The notes below the pieces were generated by a model. It saw only the letters and a program-made list of their open reading frames with translations, had not been told where the DNA came from and did not search any database. A stretch of 64,000 nucleotides of DNA from Fragum whitleyi (taxonomy: Eukaryota; Mollusca; Bivalvia; Cardiida; Cardiidae), in the NCBI GenBank assembly GCA_948146395.1, contig OX411552.1, forward strand, positions 10,435,686 to 10,499,685, given 5' to 3'. The position numbers were made by a program, and so were the translations under genes. Shown in pieces: positions 1-10,316 of the stretch (position 1 is the stretch's first letter; each line of letters opens with the position of its first letter).

Positions 1-61
1 TGATTAAAAATGAATTCATGATTTCGCGTTCATGTATCTACCCTGCTACCAATATAAAAAG

Positions 62-155
62 ATTGCAGTCTGATTGCAAATTATATTCCGCTTTGCACAC
101 CCACTTGCTCGCAAAACGGGGCTTAATTTGCAAACAGTTTGAACCGTTATATCTA
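62..155. repeat. Imperfect palindrome around a GC-rich core
   Basis: The stretch TTGCAAATTATATTCCGC near 72 is mirrored by GGGGCTTAATTTGCAA near 119-134, giving a hairpin. The same core wording (CAAATTATACCCCGC, then TTGAACCG) lies in the centre of the larger palindrome at 39246-39486, so the two look like relatives. No coding frame covers it. Confidence 0.35.
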
Positions 156-684
156 TCCGAACGCAAAGGTTGTTATAAGTAATCTACTATTTTTCTGGTT
201 TGCACACTCGAAGAAAATATTTTGTAGCTATACATATCTTTCTTGAAAGCATACCAACTTTGAAACGTTAAGGAAAGTACAGAAAAGCTACCTGCATGCG
301 ATGTTTAGACAACAAAATTATGAAATGGACACAAGGCTGATTTCTGACAAAAGCTTCACAAGTTTACCCCATATGCAATGTATTCCTCTATAGTCGCAGA
401 CATTAAAAATAGACATTACGTTGTTTTTTTCTGAAAATGGGTGACAAAATAGATAACTGGTATGTCTCTTTTCCTCAAATATTACACAGGAACAATATCA
501 TCAGTATACTGTACAACCTTTTACATGTCTATGATAAGAATATGTAAACATTTACATGTAACATGAAGCATACATGTTTTTTTTCTGAAATATGTCATTT
601 GGTTCAATGAATTTAGTTTATTGTGCTATACATATCAATATAATACAATGTATGTCTTTACTTTAAATATAAATATAATAAAAT
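156..684. other. No gene seen; AT-rich spacer
   Basis: AT-rich DNA without an open frame of useful length. I see no repeat family here that recurs elsewhere in the window. Confidence 0.5.
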
Positions 685-775
685 TAACAACAAGGTGAAT
701 TTGAGTGAATTGTATTAGAATGATGTCGGAGTTGAATTAAATGAGTTGGATAGGTATTTTGAATGAAATTAAAAG
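685..775 (+). repeat. Possible decayed MITE left arm
   Basis: The order AAGGTGAAT, GAATGATGT, GTTGAATTAAATGAG, TTTTGAATGAAATTAAA follows the left arm of the palindromic TA MITE found throughout the window, but without a recognisable terminal repeat or central palindrome. Weak similarity only. Confidence 0.25.
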
Positions 776-882
776 CACAAATTAATTGATATTCTATTAG
801 TCCACTTTGAGAAATATACATATTTTCCCATAAAGGGATCTTTGTGTACCTATGTGTGTCACATTCAAATTGTCACCAGCCA

Positions 883-1035
883 CAGTTAAGAACATCGTGA
901 AAGTGACAAGACGAATGATTGTGGAATGATTTTGGAGTTAAATTGAATGAATATGATGAGCAATTTGAGTGAATTTAATGGCAGGTAACCCAATACCGCT
1001 AACTTTGTTCAAAATTTCTGAAAATTAGGCGAGAA
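883..1035 (+). mobile_element. TA-type MITE, left part (split by gypsy element)
   Basis: Begins CAGTTAAGAACATCGTGAAA, then the GAATGATT/GAGTGAATTTAATG arm and half of the central palindrome (CCGCTAACTTTGTTCA), before the sequence changes into gypsy gag at about 1031-1041. The matching right end is at 4811-4904. The two bases before it are CA instead of the usual TA. The right part is an inverted copy of this same left arm, so this copy would be a single-hairpin variant, shorter than the ~430 bp form. Confidence 0.7.
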
Positions 1036-1100
1036 TCATGGAAAGTGGCCCAAGTAAGTCCTCTGACTCTATAAATGTTGTTTCAAAGTAGAAAAGTGGT

Positions 1101-1283
1101 GCTACTTGCTTTGAATGTGCGAAACAGGGACTCATAAGAACTGATAAAACATGTCCAGCTCGTGACAAAAAGTGTAATGACTGTGGTCTTATTGGACATT
1201 TCGCATCCAGGTGCAAAACGAAGAATAAAAATTCGGTCGGACCAAAAGGGGAGAAGAAGAAAAACAGACGGCAAAAGGTTTGA
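1101..1283 (+). pseudogene. gag: Gypsy gag remnant with zinc knuckles
   Basis: In the frame shared with the protease downstream, codons from 1107 give a cysteine-rich first knuckle (CFEC...TCPARDKKC), followed by CNDCGLIGHFASRC, a textbook C-X2-C-X4-H-X4-C nucleocapsid knuckle that would bind the element's RNA. A lysine-rich tail follows. An in-frame TGA at 1281-1283 then separates gag from protease. Everything upstream of the knuckles (capsid, matrix) is gone. Confidence 0.85.
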
Positions 1284-2270
1284 GCTGTAACTACAGTTGA
1301 AGATACTGAGGAAGATCACGAATATACTTTTCAAGTCAATAGTAAACTGATAGACAGTATGACAAAGGTGATATTGGACAAACAACCGGTAGACTTTGTT
1401 ATAGACAGTGGCGCTTCGGTCAATATAATTGATAAAAACCTTTGGACAGAGGTGAAAAGTAATAAGATCAAATGTAAAACTGAGTGGACAACAAAGAAAC
1501 TATACGCCTATGGGGCAAAAGAGCCTCTGAATATCCTTGAGAAGTTCATTACCACAGTTTCTACCCAAGATGGTGCTACAGTTCGAGATAATGAACTATA
1601 TGTATTTGATGGTAAAGGACCAGCGTTGTTAGGACGAGACACCGCAAGTCGCTTAGGCTTATTTAACATGTGTCCAGAGATTCGTGTAATACAGGATGAA
1701 CATGATAGCCTTTTTAACGGTATCGGGAAACTTAAAGACTTTAAGTTGAAATTACACATTGATAAGAGTTTTCCGCCCGTAGCTCAAAATATGTATCGCG
1801 TACCATACAGTTTGCGGGAAAAGGTCGAAAATAAGATTGGCGAGTTAGAACGACAAGATATAGTCGAAAAAGTGGAGGGTCCAACTGAGTGGGTTAGTCC
1901 CGCCATTATTGTTCCTAAACCAGATGGTGACATTCGTTTATTTATCGATATGAGAAGGGCAAACGAAGCAATTATTGGCGAGAGACACCCAATTCCAACA
2001 GTGGACGAGATTTTGCATAGTGTTAATGGCAGTAAAGTGTTTACCAAGCTAGACCTTAGATATGGGTATCACCAAATTGAACTTGATGAAGAATCACGAT
2101 ATATCACTACGTTTGTTACTCACAAAGGTCTATATAGATACAAAATACTTTATTTCGGGATTTCGTGCGCGCCGGAACAATATCAGCATATAATCTCGCA
2201 AGTGTTTAGTGATCTGCAGGGCGTAGAAAACATTTTATATGACATCATAATTCATGGGGTTTCGCGTTAA
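1284..2270 (+). pseudogene. pol: Gypsy protease and reverse transcriptase, broken
   Basis: The frame is open from 1284 to a TAA at 2268-2270. The aspartic protease motif FVIDSGASVNIID lies about 13-25 residues after the Met at 1359. Reverse transcriptase follows: WVSPAIIVPK, FIDMRRANEAI, KLDLRYGYHQIELD and FGISCAPEQYQ are recognisable gypsy RT blocks. At the catalytic block, where this family has two adjacent aspartates, the sequence reads NILYDIIIHG. One catalytic Asp is therefore replaced by Tyr, so the enzyme would be inactive even without the stop that follows at once. Confidence 0.9.
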
Positions 2271-2965
2271 GAACACGATAAACGTTTAAATTTAGTATTA
2301 AATCGTATGCGCGAGAAAGGTTTGGCGCTAAATAAGAGTAAATGTAAATTTGAACGTTCAGAGATCCAATTCATGGGTCAAATGATTTCAGATAAAGGTA
2401 TCGGGCCGACAAATGAACGCGTACAAGCTCTGGTAGATGCCACCCCACCAAAAACTGTATTAGAAGTCAGGAGTTTTTTAGGACTCGTTAACTTTAGTGC
2501 AAGATATATACCTTATTTGTCTACCTTTTGTGAGCCCTTAAGGCGTGTGGCTAAAAAAGGAGCAAAATTCGAATGGGGCATAGAACAAGAGAATTCTTTT
2601 TCTATGTTAAAAGAATGCTCAACGAAAGGCAGCACTCTGGGTCATTTTATATAAGATGCCAGGAAAACAATGTTGATTACTGATGCATCAAATGTAGGGT
2701 TAGGTTGTGTACTGGTCCAGCAAGATGAAAAGGGCAATGCAAAGGTCATATGCTATGCTAGTAGGTCATTAAGTGATACTGAGAAAAGGTATTCGACTTT
2801 GGAAAAAGAAGCGTTAGCTGTTGTCTTGGGTTTTGAGAGGTTAAGATAATACTTATTAGGAGTTGAGTTTGAGCTGATAAGCGACCACAAACCTTTAGAA
2901 GTCATACATGGCCCTAAGCTTGCTAGAATGCTAATGCTAGAATCGAACGCTGGGTTACTAGGCTT
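2271..2965 (+). pseudogene. pol: Gypsy RT thumb/connection and RNase H, broken
   Basis: The protease/RT frame resumes directly after the TAA at 2268. MREKGLALNKSKCKF and SFLGLVNFSARYIP are the RT thumb region. A second TAA lies at 2652-2654, then RNase H begins with MLITDASNVGLGCVLVQ and RSLSDTEKRYSTLEKEALAV. A third TAA is at 2847-2849. ISDHKPLEVI keeps the family's later aspartate. GCTAGAAT occurs twice 14 bases apart (2922 and 2936). This short duplication shifts the frame, and the protein continues in another frame from about 2936. Confidence 0.88.
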
Positions 2966-4456
2966 TTGCCATATAAGTTCAAAGTTTGGTTCATGCCTGG
3001 TAAGGTTAACATTGCAGATGCTTTATCGAGACTTGTTCCAAACAATAACTGCCAGAGTGAACATGAGAAAATTGCAGAAGATTATATTCACTTTGTAGCT
3101 AAAGAAGCAATTCCGGTTGCTCTTAAACCGAGAGAGGTTGAAGACGCATCAAGAATTGATGAGGAATTGATTTTAGTAAGAACTTGTTTAGAGACGTCAA
3201 ATTGGGATGAATTCCTAAAATGTATGCCATTTTATCCTATCAGAACCGAATTGTGTACTTTAGGATATTTTGTGTTAAGAGGCACTCGTATAGTTATACC
3301 AAAAGTTTTGAGGCAAAAATGTATTGAATTGGCTCACCAAGGTCACTTAGGGATAGTAGGCACTAAGCAGTAGTTGCGGTCAAAAGTTTGGTGGCCTCAG
3401 ATGGACAGGGATGTAGAGAAATATGTAAAAAGCTGCCACGGCTGTCAGCTGGTTACTTTATCTGTGCATCCTGAGCCGTTACAACCAAGATCATTACCTC
3501 ATGGTCCGTGGGAAGATTTAGGTTTTGATTTATTGGGACCATTGCCGATGGGTCATTATGTCTTTTTTTATCATTGATTACTATAGTAGGTATTATGAAA
3601 TTGACATTATGAAAGATATTACTAGTACCAGAATTATAGCGACTTTAGATAATATATTTGCTAGGCATGGTTTACCAGTTAAAATTACTTCAGATAATGG
3701 TCCACAGTTTGTATCTGCTGAATTTAAGCATTATTTGGTAGGTAATGGTATTGTTCACCAGAGAACGACTCCGTTGCACCCTTCAGCCAATGGGGAGGTG
3801 GAGCGTCAGAATCGTTCCTTGTTGAAAGGATAAAAATAGCCCATGCAGAGGGTAAAGACTGGAAAAAAAAAGAGATTAGAACTTATCTTCTAGCATATAG
3901 AAGTAAACCACACAGTGTAACAGGTAAATCACGTGCAGAATTGGTGTTTGGTAGAACATTGAGAACTGAATTGCCTCAGATAGAGGAGTTAGCACATTCT
4001 TGCACTGATGAGGGGGTAAGAGATGGGGATGCTTTAATTAAGTATCAGTCAAAACTTTATACAGACCAGAAAAGAGGGGCTAAAGAGTCCAAACTGAAAA
4101 TTGGTGATTCTGTTTTAGTAAAGCAAAAACAAACACACAAGTTTTCTATTCCATACTGTGTTAAGCCATTTACTTTGATTGATAAACAGGGCTCAAGCTG
4201 TACCGTAAGGTCTAATTCAGGTGTAATCTATAAAAGAAATAGTTCTTTTATTAAACCATATGTGGAAAATACAGTAGAAAAAAGTGTTGGAGAAAATCCG
4301 GTGTTAGAGTCAGACCCAGGTCAGGCTGCACAGCCAATGCCGGAGGTATCAGATGACTATGTTAATTCTGATCCGAAGCTTTCTGATAATATTGAAGTAT
4401 GTCCCAAACGTTCGAAAAAATTACTAGAAAGATTTAAGGATTATACAATGAACTGA
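2966..4456 (+). pseudogene. int: Gypsy integrase, broken in three places
   Basis: LPYKFKV...PGKVNIADALSRLV marks the RNase H/integrase link. The zinc-binding His pair (LAHQGHLG) and Cys pair (SCHGCQ) flank a TAG at 3371-3373. The core has an Asp in GFDLLGPLP, TSDNGPQF, and a Glu in NGEVERQN, i.e. the D,D,E set. Frame changes occur within the T-run near 3568-3574 and at the A-run near 3825, before a TAA at 3831. The C-terminal part (YLLAYRSKPHS, VFGRTLRTELP, KIGDSVLVKQ) is open to 4456, the natural end of pol. No env-like frame follows. Confidence 0.88.
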
Positions 4457-4587
4457 AAATTTGGATTAATTTGTTTGTGAACAATAGGTATAAAATATTT
4501 TGACTTAGTATTTACTGTAGGTAACAGTGTTATTTGATTGAGTATTTGCATAACTTTGGGTATTTGTAATTTACAGGCTTTGTGCTT

Positions 4588-4604
4588 AAAAGAAAAGGGA
4601 AAGA
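4588..4604 (+). promoter_or_regulatory. Polypurine tract of the gypsy element
   Basis: An uninterrupted A/G run (AAAAGAAAAGGGAAAGA) lies directly before a TG dinucleotide that can open the 3' LTR. This is the usual site for priming plus-strand DNA synthesis in LTR elements. Confidence 0.7.
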
Positions 4605-4810
4605 TGTTGTATTGTATCTAGCTTTTCAGTAAATGGGAGACAACTCGTTGTTCGATTGAATAGTTAAACTTTCCAGTCTATTAGAAATAGGAAACTGAAT
4701 TTTTGTTGTTTGACATGCGCAGATGAATGTATTGGGCAATGAATAAACGTGTGCTGATTAAATTCGCTGTTTACTTTGTTTTATTCGCGGCCATCCGGCC
4801 ACAAAACACA
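4605..4810 (+). repeat. Gypsy 3' LTR
   Basis: Starts TGTTGTATTG right after the polypurine tract and ends in ...CCACAAAACACA, a TG...CA type terminus of about 200 bp. It contains AATAAA at 4743. No second LTR is present upstream, so the boundary is inferred and target duplication cannot be tested. MITE-like sequence resumes immediately after it. Confidence 0.6.
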
Positions 4811-4904
4811 CTATCCCCTTTAATTCATATAGAACCAATTCATCTCTCTTATTTAATTTCATTTTAAATTATTCACCTTGTCAATTTTAGGATGTTATTC
4901 ACTG
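4811..4904 (+). mobile_element. TA-type MITE, right part (split by gypsy element)
   Basis: CCCCTTTAATTC, then TTTAATTTCATTTTAAATTA, ATTCACCTTGTCAATTTTAGG and ATTCACTG, followed by TA at 4905-4906. This is the reverse complement of the left arm and TIR that start at 883. Together they show that the gypsy element entered an existing MITE close to its central palindrome. Confidence 0.68.
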
Positions 4905-5134
4905 TAACACACAGAAGAAGAAGGATTATATAATTTTTTAATGTTCACCACAAAGCGGTAATTTTATTCTGATTATCTTAAGCCTCATGTAAAGTGTTTA
5001 AGGCCCAATTTTAAAACACTTCATTTGCCAAGAAAAAGCAATATGTCCAGGTATGTTATGAAGCTATTCATGAGCAAAAGCAGTTAAGCAGCACAAGACT
5101 GCGAATTCGAAGTGTGGCCACCTTGAATTTTTTC

Positions 5135-6040
5135 ATTTCCAAGATGGCCGCCCTAAAACAAAATGGTCGCTTATCTTCCAGTTGGCATTCAAGTAAATCA
5201 GCCAGTTCTTCATTCCACGACACTTCGAGATTTATTATATCAGTACCAAATGAACATAAATTTATCCTATGAGATAAAGTTCACTTAAAGATCGGCCATT
5301 TTCAAGATGGCCGCCTAAAATTCACAATGATCGCCAATTATCAAGAAGTTTCATAATTCAAATGATAATATCTCTCTTTTCAACCGCCGTAGAATTGCGA
5401 AATAAGTATAAACGAATGATTGAATTATGCATCTTTGATTTTATTACATGTTTAGTCACTAGGATGTTTCAGAATTCGAGCATGGCCACTGAGAAAAGAA
5501 AATCCTCAAAATACAATTTGTTAGCCTTAAAGTAAATATGCCTTATATTACTCTCGGACACATAAAAGGGCCAACTAAATAGTAGCAATTTGAAGATTTA
5601 TTATACCTCTTTAATTTAAATAAAATCTGGTCATTTCAACATCGATTAATTTCAAGATGGGTGCCCCCCCCTTCCCCCCCCCCCCCCCAAAAAAAAAATG
5701 ACAGCCAACTAGCATGTATTTTGCCATATGAATTAGCGATCATTTCATTCTTTTTATTCACAGAACGATGAAAGAAGTGCCAACTGAATGTTAAATTATG
5801 TATCTGTGTGTAAGAAGAATGTCCAATTACTTTCAACCTAGCAATTTAAGAGGTGGCGGCAAAAATGGAAATGGTCGCCAAACCTCATTTTGTATGGTTA
5901 AACAGTGAATCGGCAATATTGTTACTTTCTTAAAATGAGTTATCATTAAATAGCATAACAAATGAAACCTTTCTCTGATTAAAGATGAAATATTGTCCAG
6001 AATCTTTCAGCTTTCTTAAAGATGGTAGCATAAAAAAACG
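5135..6040 (+). repeat. Degenerate tandem array, ~170 bp unit
   Basis: Related blocks recur at about 5145 (CCAAGATGGCCGCC), 5303 (TTCAAGATGGCCGCC), 5480 (GAGCATGGCCACTGAG), 5652 (TTCAAGATGGGTGCC), 5850 (GAGGTGGCGGCAAAAATGG) and 6016 (TAAAGATGGTAGC). Several carry an AAATGGTCGC partner 15-25 bases on. Spacing runs from about 158 to 198 bases. A C-run followed by an A-run at about 5664-5698 interrupts one unit. The core wording resembles the GATGGCAGCC unit of the array at 55-56.5 kb, so a distant relation is possible. No coding capacity. Confidence 0.6.
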
Positions 6041-6469
6041 AAATTCCCAACAGTTTTTTGACAAATCGGCTAAATGCCTGAAATAAGCGAGTTTTGGATA
6101 GAATTAAAATAAGTAAAATAATATTGATATTTTCGTCCAATGTATTGATATTTGATAACCTCCCTTTAATAAAATCGACCCACAATTCTGTTTTTATGAC
6201 GGATAAATCAGACGCTTTTAAAGCCCCATCAGCCAATCAAATCGTTTGATGATTTTATCTTTTTGAAATGAATATTGAACGTTTAGAACGATTTTGAATT
6301 GTTATGCATGCATGGAATGAAGTTCTGAGCGAGCGTTTTAGAATGATTTTCATCGAAGTGAATGCAAATTTTACAATGTTACTTATCGTAATGACAAATG
6401 CATCAAGATTTTCTCTCTTTCCAAGTATTATTGATAAGTTCTTTTTGTCTGAATTTTGCCTAAAAAACA
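6041..6469. other. No gene seen; possible MITE trace
   Basis: Phrases such as GATTTTATCTTTTTGAAATG, ATTGAACGTTTAGAACGAT and GAGCGAGCGTTTTAGAATG near 6250-6350 resemble the right arm of the TA MITE, followed by ATTTTCATCGAAGTGAATG. The terminal repeat itself is not recognisable. An open frame over 6304-6651 runs into the SINE and is not a gene. Confidence 0.3.
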
Positions 6470-6736
6470 GTTATGTTTGGTTGGTTGTGTTTTTTATCGT
6501 CGCTTTCAACAATCTTTCAGTTGCATCGCGGCGGCTGGAGCACCTAACAGTGGATTCCATTTATTTCTCTCACCAGTACTACCATTACCTCATTTTCTAT
6601 CCTCTATCTGCTATTCAACATACGTCTACGATTAAGAACCCATTTGTGTGACATAAATTGTAGGAAAAGATGTATGCTTAATCTAGGATCGAACCCGTGA
6701 CATCGTGATTTGGAGGCGAACGCGCTACCAGCCTCG
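6470..6736 (-). mobile_element. tRNA-derived SINE, family S1
   Basis: On the minus strand the tRNA-like head lies at 6736-6682: an A-box-like GGCTGGTAGCGC and a B-box-like GGGTTCGATC. The body continues to about 6470. The body shares long stretches (GCATCGCGGCGGC, then GGAGCAC, TACCATTAC, GATTATCAACCC-like) with copies at 42485-42705 and 16290-16690, which establishes a dispersed family. Pol III internal promoter boxes are inferred from these motifs. The acceptor stem does not fold well, so it is not a functional tRNA gene. Confidence 0.6.
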
Positions 6737-6739
6737 AAA

Positions 6740-7254
6740 ACAAACTGTTTAATATTAAACCTTTTTTTTTCTCAATTCAAACTTTTGCCTCAAAAACACA
6801 CCGTTTCAATTTTGAAAAAGAAATCTTAAATGGATAAATCGCTGACTCACCCATTGACCTCCGTCGCAACACATCCCTCCGATATTAAGGTTGTGGACCC
6901 ATTAAAGTTCCGCAATATTTCGGAATTCATAATCTTTTACAATGTTATCGAGGTTTCCTAACCAAATCATTAGGAAACCTCGGCTAACACTGTTAATGTT
7001 ATGACTTATGAAACGTTACGGAACGAAGACAAGTCCACTACCTTTAAACGTCAATTATCTGATGAACATATGGTCACGGACTGGCAAAAACAGCATAGCT
7101 GTTGTTACGATGATTAATTCGCTCAATTTACGAGTATATATGCAAATGTCGTAGCCAAACGTCCTTTCCGTTATATAAATGATTGAGAATATGTCTTATG
7201 AATCCCCACTTCCATTTCAAACTGTGTGTTTGTCTATAATACATGTAGTTATCC
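6740..7254. other. No gene seen
   Basis: A short inverted repeat AGGTTTCCTAACC...GGAAACCTCGG at about 6950-6980 is the only structure seen. No supported coding sequence. Confidence 0.4.
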
Positions 7255-7345
7255 ATTCTCATCTACCTATCTCTCGCTCTCCCCAGCTCCACACACACAC
7301 TCTCTCTGTCTCTGTCTCTTTGATCCTCTCACTTTCTGCACACTT
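7255..7345. repeat. CT-rich/CA microsatellite
   Basis: Runs of CTCTCG, CACACACACA, CTCTCTCTG and TCTGTCTC make a pyrimidine-rich low-complexity stretch. Open frames of 61 and 78 codons through it are composition artefacts. Confidence 0.8.
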
Positions 7346-7900
7346 TCTTTGCTTGTTAAATGCATGTACTTTTGTCTTTTTTTATTCTCCCAAGTATATA
7401 CTAGAAACTAAATAGATTTACTCATATACGTGCTTCATATTCGTTCTAAACTGATGACTAAAATCAACATTTTGTAAAAGCAATGTAACAGCGTATAAAG
7501 CTATGTATCTTAATCAATATTAAAAATCGACACATTTTCCTGATATAATTTTTGCTTTTCATAGGTTAGTGTGATAAATCAAAAACGCATACATGTCCAA
7601 AGAATATCAATCTGAGTTATCAATAATGGATCCACGAGAAAAAATATATTTTTATCCTGTCACTAGCTGTAAATATTGCCTGATAAAAGAGGGTATGATA
7701 AACTTGTTGATATCAGGTCGCTTGATCACGTGACAGCTTTATCATGTCACTTGGTAACGTGACCTGCTGGATCTTCTTTTTGCGGCTATTAGGTCTGAAA
7801 ACAGTCCTCTCTAACATTTTTTTTTCTTTTGAATCTGAGTGTCTATTTCTAATAAAAACATTTCACTCGATTCTCATATATTTTTAAAATCAAGTCGCGA
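7346..7900. other. No gene seen
   Basis: Single E-box GATCACGTGAC near 7725 and a second TAACGTGACC near 7755, then AT-rich DNA leading to the promoter-like stretch at 7905. Nothing else supported. Confidence 0.35.
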
Positions 7901-7904
7901 CCAT

Positions 7905-8226
7905 ATCGATGACGTAAGACATGACTGATGACGTAATCTATAAAATTGTGATGAAGCTTATCTTGGTGTTTACATTCGACCTCGAAAACTGTCAGGATTT
8001 TAAAACATTTATCTGAATGGATTCAACGCAGATATTATTCGCATGAGGAGGATTTCGGAGATAGTAGCTTTGCATCTAATCTCAATCTATGTCCATCCTC
8101 TGATTTAGAGCAAGGAAGGCATTGAATTGAGATTTGCTTTTAGCTGCATGACAACAAAACTTCGGAGAAAAAAGGACGTCTGAGATTGCGAAAACCACCA
8201 GATTAATATCTTCTTAATCATTAAGG
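7905..8226 (+). promoter_or_regulatory. Promoter-like stretch with possible non-coding first exon
   Basis: Two TGACGTAA sites (CRE/AP-1-like) at 7910-7917 and 7929-7936, 19 bases apart, stand directly before CTATAAAATT (TATAAAA at 7939-7945). About 280 bases downstream ATTAAG|GTATGAAAG at 8226/8227 fits a splice donor. The leader holds only short frames. The MITE 8306-8742 follows. The motifs are visible; that they form a working promoter and exon is inference. Confidence 0.35.
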
Positions 8227-8305
8227 TATGAAAGTAATACAGTTTTCTTTTGTTAAATATTTTCTTGCTACAGCATTAGAAATCCTTTCAATTATCGAGT
8301 TCTTA

Positions 8306-8742
8306 CAGTTAGTTACATCGTGTAATTGACATTGACTTCAATCAAAACCATTCTTAATCGCTCACTCAGCGCTGCATTCATTCATTTCTACCACTCACTC
8401 AAACCATTCAAAAACGCTCAAACTCATTTAAAAATATAGAATAACCAACGTCATTCAAAATAAATTTTGATTGAGAAAAATCGCGATTTCGCTAACATAA
8501 TTCAAATCATTAGCGTCTCATAGGTTCTTGAAGAAATAGGAAGCCATGAATAAAACTTGAATGTATTTTTTATTAAAGGGAGGTAATCAATTTCGCAAAT
8601 TTTGTTCATCTTGAACAAAATTTACGAAATAGGATTACCTCCCATTAAATTCACTCAAAACTCGCTCCACACACTCAATCAATTTCATTCCCAAATCATT
8701 CCCAAATCATTCATCTTGTCAATTTCACGATGTTGTTAACTG
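8306..8742 (-). mobile_element. TA MITE, subfamily A
   Basis: TA|CAGTTAGTTACATCGTG at 8304 and TTAACTG|TA at 8743-8744: intact TIRs and TA duplication. The central palindrome GGGAGGTAATC...GATTACCTCCC (about 8577-8643) is nearly complete, with loop TTCATCTTGAACAAAAT. Length 437 bp, with no coding capacity. The orientation is called minus because the TTCAATCAAAACCATTC arm comes first. TIR sequence plus TA target place it with Tc1/mariner-mobilised non-autonomous elements; the transposase source is not in this window. Confidence 0.9.
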
Positions 8743-8906
8743 TAAGCCGTCAGCGATCACCCAAACTCCTCCACCCATTCACCCTTATGACGAGGACTCG
8801 CCGATATCGAAGTTACAATACTATCGAAGTTGTAAATCGGGATTGGATTGTATTTTCGTAAATAAATAACGATTAGAGTTTAGAAAAAGATTGTAACAGG
8901 ATAAAT

Positions 8907-9050
8907 AGAATAGATGATAGGTGACTTGAGATGGAAAAGTTTATCGGGCTCGGCCGCGGAATTTATCCGGTTCGCCGGAGGGCTCACCAGATAAATTCCT
9001 ACGCCTTGCCCGATAAACTTTTCCATATCAAGTCACCAACCATCTATTCT
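8907..9050. repeat. Near-perfect hairpin, 144 bp
   Basis: AGAATAGATGATAGGTGACT...GGAAAAGTTTATCGGGC pairs with GCCCGATAAACTTTTCC...AAGTCACCAACCATCTATTCT. The top is GC-rich (CTCGGCCGCGG, GGTTCGCCGGAGG). Similar in size and plan to the hairpins at 22421, 24609 and 34487 but of different sequence. It sits between two MITEs. Confidence 0.85.
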
Positions 9051-9109
9051 CTATATCGCAGATACGAGAGTTTTATAAACTGTCAGTCCCCTGTCTGAGA
9101 GAAGCGACA

Positions 9110-9504
9110 CAGTTTCTTACATCATGAAATTGACATTCAACTGGATCAAATCTATTCGAAAACGCTAAATCAGCGCTCCATTCATTCACCGAACATTTAC
9201 CCAAACCATTCAAAAACGCTCCGAAATCACGATAAAAGATCTACAGCTACATTCAAAATACATATAGCAAGACAAAAATATCGATGTCACCGACAAAATT
9301 GAAATTATAAGCGTGAGATTGGTTCTTGAAGAAATAGAAAGCTATAAGTAGAACTTGTATGCATATTTTATTAAAGGGGATAATAAATATCGCTAATTTT
9401 GTTCACCTCCTTTTAATTTCAATCAAAACTCAATCCTCACACTCATCCAAATCCATTCCAAATTCATTCCAAACTCAATTATTCTTTCACGATATTGTTT
9501 ATTG
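9110..9504 (-). mobile_element. TA MITE, subfamily A, palindrome shortened
   Basis: Begins CAGTTTCTTACATCATG and ends CACGATATTGTTTATTG|TA. The CGCTAATTTTGTTCA left half of the central palindrome is present but the right half is lost, so the sequence goes straight to CTCCTTTTAATTTC. Length 395 bp. Confidence 0.8.
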
Positions 9505-9938
9505 TAGGTCTAGGGGAAGTAACCGGACTACGAGGTCTACGAGGTCTGTCAGGTTGCAAAACGTTACCAAAAGTTTTAAAATTAAATGGTATCCAAATTT
9601 GCTCGTAAGTACAAGTAAGTGCAATTTGGGCTTCAAATTTCTAAAACATTTTCATCTGAAACGCTAGCCTCTAGGAATAATAACAATAAAAAGTTGAAAT
9701 TATAGAATACAAGTATTTGGTCAAAGGTTAATTTTGTCAATATATGTAATTTTATGTATTGTCAAAACTAATTTTGATAACCCAAAAAAATGTGTGCATC
9801 TATACGTATTCACCAATATGTCACCAGTTTCCATTTTAAAAAGACAGCTTGTGTTGTACTTGTACAGCAAAATCTTTACAGCAAAATCTTAGTCAAAATA
9901 AAGAAAATGTCTGGTAGCCGTGTTAGGGCGCTACGAAA

Positions 9939-10100
9939 ATAGTTAGTAAAATATCGATATTGACAATTAACTCGATCAAAACTAGTCTTAACCGCTAGCT
10001 CAGCGGCCAATTTAACGCATTCAATAGACTTAATCAAATCACTAAAGAAAATTCCGAAATCGGGAAAAAAAGAAGCTTTGAAATCTTTCAAAACGACATT
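9939..10100 (-). repeat. Decayed MITE fragment
   Basis: ATATTGACAATTAACTCGATCAAAACTAG, CCGCTAGCTCAGCG and a further CATTCAATAGACTTAATCAAATCACTAAA follow the order of the arm that begins the minus-oriented MITEs. Terminal repeat and palindrome are not visible. Confidence 0.4.
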
Positions 10101-10316
10101 CCGGCTAAATCAATTGAATCAAATCCATGATTTTATTTGTAAGTGTTGGTCTTAAAGTGACTTATATATGCCTGAAGACATATCAACAGAAAACATGCAG
10201 ATTTTGATAATCGTAATCCAAAACAATCAAGAATTTCAATTGGTTTAAATCGCATCACGTCGGGAAATTAGTTGCATTTATTTCTGTCTTCAGTGCAATA
10301 TGTATTTCGTTTGTCA

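Larger units (their letters stand above)
1036..4810 (+). mobile_element. Ty3/gypsy LTR retrotransposon, 5'-truncated and decayed
   Basis: One element on the plus strand with domains in gypsy order: gag zinc knuckles, aspartic protease, reverse transcriptase, RNase H, zinc-binding and core integrase, then a polypurine tract and a 3' LTR. The 5' LTR, primer-binding site and most of gag are missing. The reading frame carries one TGA, three TAA and one TAG stop plus three frameshifts, so it encodes no working polyprotein. It lies between the two parts of a MITE. The pol sequence resembles the K02A2.6-like gypsy group common in invertebrates, by family recall only. Confidence 0.93.

Noticed and set aside
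1083..2047. Minus-strand frames over the gypsy element
   Set aside because: Antisense shadows of gag and pol.
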